64,000 bases of DNA, from contig KE159636.1 in the NCBI GenBank assembly GCA_000403315.2, positions 458,313 through 522,312 of the forward strand, in the 5' to 3' direction. Origin of the DNA: Lachnospiraceae bacterium A2 (GTDB lineage Bacteria; Bacillota; Clostridia; Lachnospirales; Lachnospiraceae). The position numbers and the translations under genes are program-made. The notes under the pieces are model-generated. The model made no database searches and was not told where the DNA came from. It saw only the letters and a list, made by a program, of their open reading frames with translations. Positions 61,934 to 64,000 of the stretch are shown here, in pieces. The stretch's first letter is position 1; every line of letters starts with the position of its first letter.

Positions 61934-63536
61934 AAATGCCGACTATGGGGCGGCTGAACAGTACCTAACTTTTGAGCATGACGAGTTTACTATGAAGCCC
62001 ACTCTTGATAAAAATGGGCGGCTTGTTATCCGTGACGATTACCGCATTTCCTCTCTGAATTGCGGTGATGAAGATTTTGCAATCGCCTGTATGCGCTCTA
62101 ATCTCAAATACGGCAAGAACCAGAAACGGGAGGACGTAAAGAGCCACCATTACATTATCAGTTTTGACCCCCGTGACGCACCAGACAACGGCTTGACCGT
62201 AGACCGGGCGCAAGCGTTGGGCGAGCAGTTCTGTAAAGAGCATTTCCCCGGACACCAAGCGTTGGTATGTACCCACCCAGACGGGCATAACCACAGCGGC
62301 AACATTCATGTGCATATCGTAATCAATTCCCTACGGATTGCGGAAGTGCCGCTGCTTCCCTACATGGAAAGACCAGCGGACACAAGGGAGGGCTGCAAGC
62401 ACCGCTGTACGGACGCAGCTATGGAATATTTCAAAGCGGAAGTCATGGAAATGTGCCACCGGGAAAACCTCTATCAGATTGACTTGCTGAACGGGAGCAA
62501 GAACCGAGTTACCGAGCGTGAGTATTGGGCGAAGCGGAAAGGACAAGCCGCACTGGATAAGGAGAACGCTTCCCAAGCCGCCACGGGAGAGCCGCCCAAA
62601 CAGACCAAGTTTGAAACCGACAAGGAGAAGCTGCGGCGCACAATCCGAGCCGCCCTGTCCTCTGCCGTTTCCTTTGAGGATTTTTCCGGGAAGCTGCTAC
62701 AACAGGGCGTGACCGTCAAGGAGAGCCGGGGGAGGTTATCGTATCTCACGCCGGACAGGACGAAGCCCATCACCGCCCGGAGATTAGGTGATGATTTTGA
62801 CCGTGCCGCCGTACTGGAAGCACTCACCATAAACGCACAGAACGCCGCCAGAGCCGCCGAAACGCCCCTACCCAAGCAGGAATACCCCCGGAGCATAAAA
62901 GACCGCTTACAGCGTAACAAAGCCGCTATAAACGCCCCGAAAAATGACGGAGTACAACGCATGGTAGACCGGGAAGCGAAACGAGCCGAGGGCAAGGGTA
63001 TAGGATATGACCGCTGGGCGGCTGTTCACAATCTAAAGCAAATGGCGGCTACCATGAGCGTTTACGAGGAATCCGGCTTTTCTTCCCCGGAAGAACTGGA
63101 AGCCGCCATTGCCGCCGCCAGCGCGGAACTATCGAGCGTCCATGCCAAACTGAAAGCCGTGGAAAGCACCCTGCATGAGAAAAAGGACTTGCAGAAACAG
63201 CTATTGGCGTACATCAAGACCAAGCCCGCCCGTGACGGGCTGAAAGCACAGAAAACAGAGAAAGCCCGCAAAAACTACCGGGAGCAGCACGAAAGCGATT
63301 TTATGATAGCCGAAGCTGCCACCCGGTATTTTAAGGCACAGGGAATCCAAAAACTGCCAGCGTCCAAAACCTTACAGACCGAGATTGAGCAGCTTACCAA
63401 AGAGAAAAACGCCCTTTACAACGAGTACCGGGAAAAGAGGGAGAAAACAAAGGAATTGCAGACCGTCAAGGGCAATATTGAGCAAATCCTACGGCGGGAG
63501 CCGGAACGGGGAAAGGGGCGGGAGAATGAACGGTAA
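61905..63536 (+). CDS. relaxase/mobilization nuclease (IME3)
   Basis: 543 residues from TTG 61905. Same family and motifs as 38868 (HPDGHNHSGNIHVHIVINS). Differences are scattered substitutions, with a cluster near residue 370 (DREAKRAEGKGIGYDRWAAVHNL versus DIAAKRAEGKGRGYEKWATLHNL). Could act on its own oriT and, given the near-identity, on that of IME1. Confidence 0.9.
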   Translation: MATFKHISSKNADYGAAEQYLTFEHDEFTMKPTLDKNGRLVIRDDYRISSLNCGDEDFAIACMRSNLKYGKNQKREDVKSHHYIISFDPRDAPDNGLTVDRAQALGEQFCKEHFPGHQALVCTHPDGHNHSGNIHVHIVINSLRIAEVPLLPYMERPADTREGCKHRCTDAAMEYFKAEVMEMCHRENLYQIDLLNGSKNRVTEREYWAKRKGQAALDKENASQAATGEPPKQTKFETDKEKLRRTIRAALSSAVSFEDFSGKLLQQGVTVKESRGRLSYLTPDRTKPITARRLGDDFDRAAVLEALTINAQNAARAAETPLPKQEYPRSIKDRLQRNKAAINAPKNDGVQRMVDREAKRAEGKGIGYDRWAAVHNLKQMAATMSVYEESGFSSPEELEAAIAAASAELSSVHAKLKAVESTLHEKKDLQKQLLAYIKTKPARDGLKAQKTEKARKNYREQHESDFMIAEAATRYFKAQGIQKLPASKTLQTEIEQLTKEKNALYNEYREKREKTKELQTVKGNIEQILRREPERGKGRENER

Positions 63537-63912
63537 ACGCCCCTACATGGACTACCGCCAGTACCGGGCGGCGTGTCGGCTTGTGCATGAGTGCTGTAAC
63601 TACGATAACGGCAACTGTATCTTGCTGGATAACGGCGAGCCTTGCGTGTGTGTGCAGAGTATCAGCTATTCGCTTCTCTGCCGCTGGTTCATTGCCGCCG
63701 TGCTGCCGCTGGACGGGAAACTGGAAGCCGCCCTTTTGCACCGGGCAGACAGGAAACGCTGTACCGAGTGCGGCGGGTATTTTCTCCCCAAGTCAAACCG
63801 GGGGAAATACTGCCCGGATTGTGCCGCAAAAGTGCGCCGCCGGAAAGAAGCCGAGCGACAGCGGAAAAGATACCACCTTTCTACGCATTTAGGCTATGAA
63901 AGAAGCCCGTAA
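63526..63912 (+). CDS. Cys-rich VLP-type protein (IME3), intact
   Basis: 128 residues. N-terminal VHECCNYDNGNCILLDNGEPCVCVQ, the RWFIAAVLPLD segment that gives the family its name, and a C-terminal zinc knuckle CTECGGYFLPKSNRGKYCPDC. Function unknown, typical of mobilizable Firmicutes elements. It overlaps the relaxase end. This intact copy shows the deletion in IME1. Confidence 0.8.
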   Translation: MNGKRPYMDYRQYRAACRLVHECCNYDNGNCILLDNGEPCVCVQSISYSLLCRWFIAAVLPLDGKLEAALLHRADRKRCTECGGYFLPKSNRGKYCPDCAAKVRRRKEAERQRKRYHLSTHLGYERSP

Positions 63913-64000
63913 ATCAAGGCTTTTTTGACCGCCCTCAACGGGTAGGCGGTACATTTATCCTTTACCCCCACAAAAGCCGCTTTAATTGCGTAACAGAAGC
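63913..64000 (+). other. start of the next IME3 module, cut by the window edge
   Basis: CGGTACATTTATCCTTTACC and AATGCGTAACAGAAGC-like sequence match the DNA just before the RepA-like gene in IME1 (40889-40948), so a RepA-like gene likely begins right after the window. Confidence 0.55.

Larger units (their letters stand above)
57302..64000 (+). mobile_element. IME3: third mobilizable element, left part, continues past the window
   Basis: Starts where the Maff2-type frame breaks and runs to the right edge. It carries an AraC regulator, a frameshifted sigma-like gene, HTH and winged-helix genes, a choloylglycine-hydrolase-like gene, an oriT-like site, mobC, relaxase and VLP gene. Backbone genes match IME1 in order and sequence. 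No recombinase is seen in the visible part. The right end is outside the window. Confidence 0.78.

Overview
The window reads as a Clostridia chromosome, most likely a gut Lachnospiraceae. The evidence is the order of the ecfA1-ecfA2-ecfT-truA-(MCP)-rplM-rpsI block, strong AGGAGG-type ribosome binding sites, consensus sigma-A promoters, and mobile genes typical of gut Firmicutes. No rRNA or tRNA gene was recognised.

Region 1 (1-16.44 kb) is ordinary chromosome. It holds a left-truncated N6-adenine DNA methyltransferase, a DnaQ-type exonuclease, a VanW-domain cell-wall protein, an AIR-synthase/HypE-like protein, an Lrp/AsnC regulator overlapping an aminotransferase, trmL, the ECF vitamin-transporter core, truA, a chemoreceptor, and rplM-rpsI ending in a terminator.

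Region 2 (16.45-25.85 kb) starts directly after rpsI and is mobile DNA: a large serine recombinase broken by an amber codon, a TnpW-type gene, a TetR-controlled ABC exporter operon with an inverted-repeat operator, an IS6-like element with a clear 8-bp target duplication, small transposon genes (Cys-rich KTR, sigma-like factor, HTH protein), and a long noncoding stretch with direct repeats and terminators.

Region 3 (25.9-57.3 kb) is the backbone of a Tn1549-type integrative conjugative element (ICE): parA, parB, repA, DUF4406-like, pcfB, virD4/traG and a Maff2-type small membrane protein. Its virD4 gene is split into four pieces. IME1 (about 11.9 kb) lies at 30955-42853, a 2.5-kb group II intron at 43845-46386, and IME2 (about 10.25 kb) at 46461-56713. 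Removing all three in silico restores one frame of about 611 codons. A third mobilizable element, IME3, interrupts the Maff2-type gene at about 57302 and runs off the right edge.

IME1 and IME3 share a backbone (sigma-like factor, HTH protein, OmpR-type winged helix, a conserved oriT-like segment, mobC, relaxase, Cys-rich VLP protein) but carry different cargo: a WYL regulator plus a DJ-1/PfpI protein in IME1, and an AraC regulator plus a membrane-anchored choloylglycine-hydrolase-like enzyme in IME3. IME2 has a different mobilization module (MOB_V-like relaxase and a CHC2 zinc-finger protein) and carries an alpha/beta hydrolase, a metallophosphoesterase and a membrane protein. Its recombinase survives only as a C-terminal stub beside an IS110 element, and that IS110 is itself split by an IS200-type element. 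The right ends of IME1 and IME2 carry TTGACA and their left ends carry -10-like boxes, so circularisation would build a promoter, as described for Tn4451.

The observations most worth following are the four-piece virD4, the junction promoters, a 203-bp imperfect palindrome after the IME1 recombinase, a strand-specific structured RNA candidate inside the IS6-like element, and a conserved oriT-like segment shared by IME1 and IME3.
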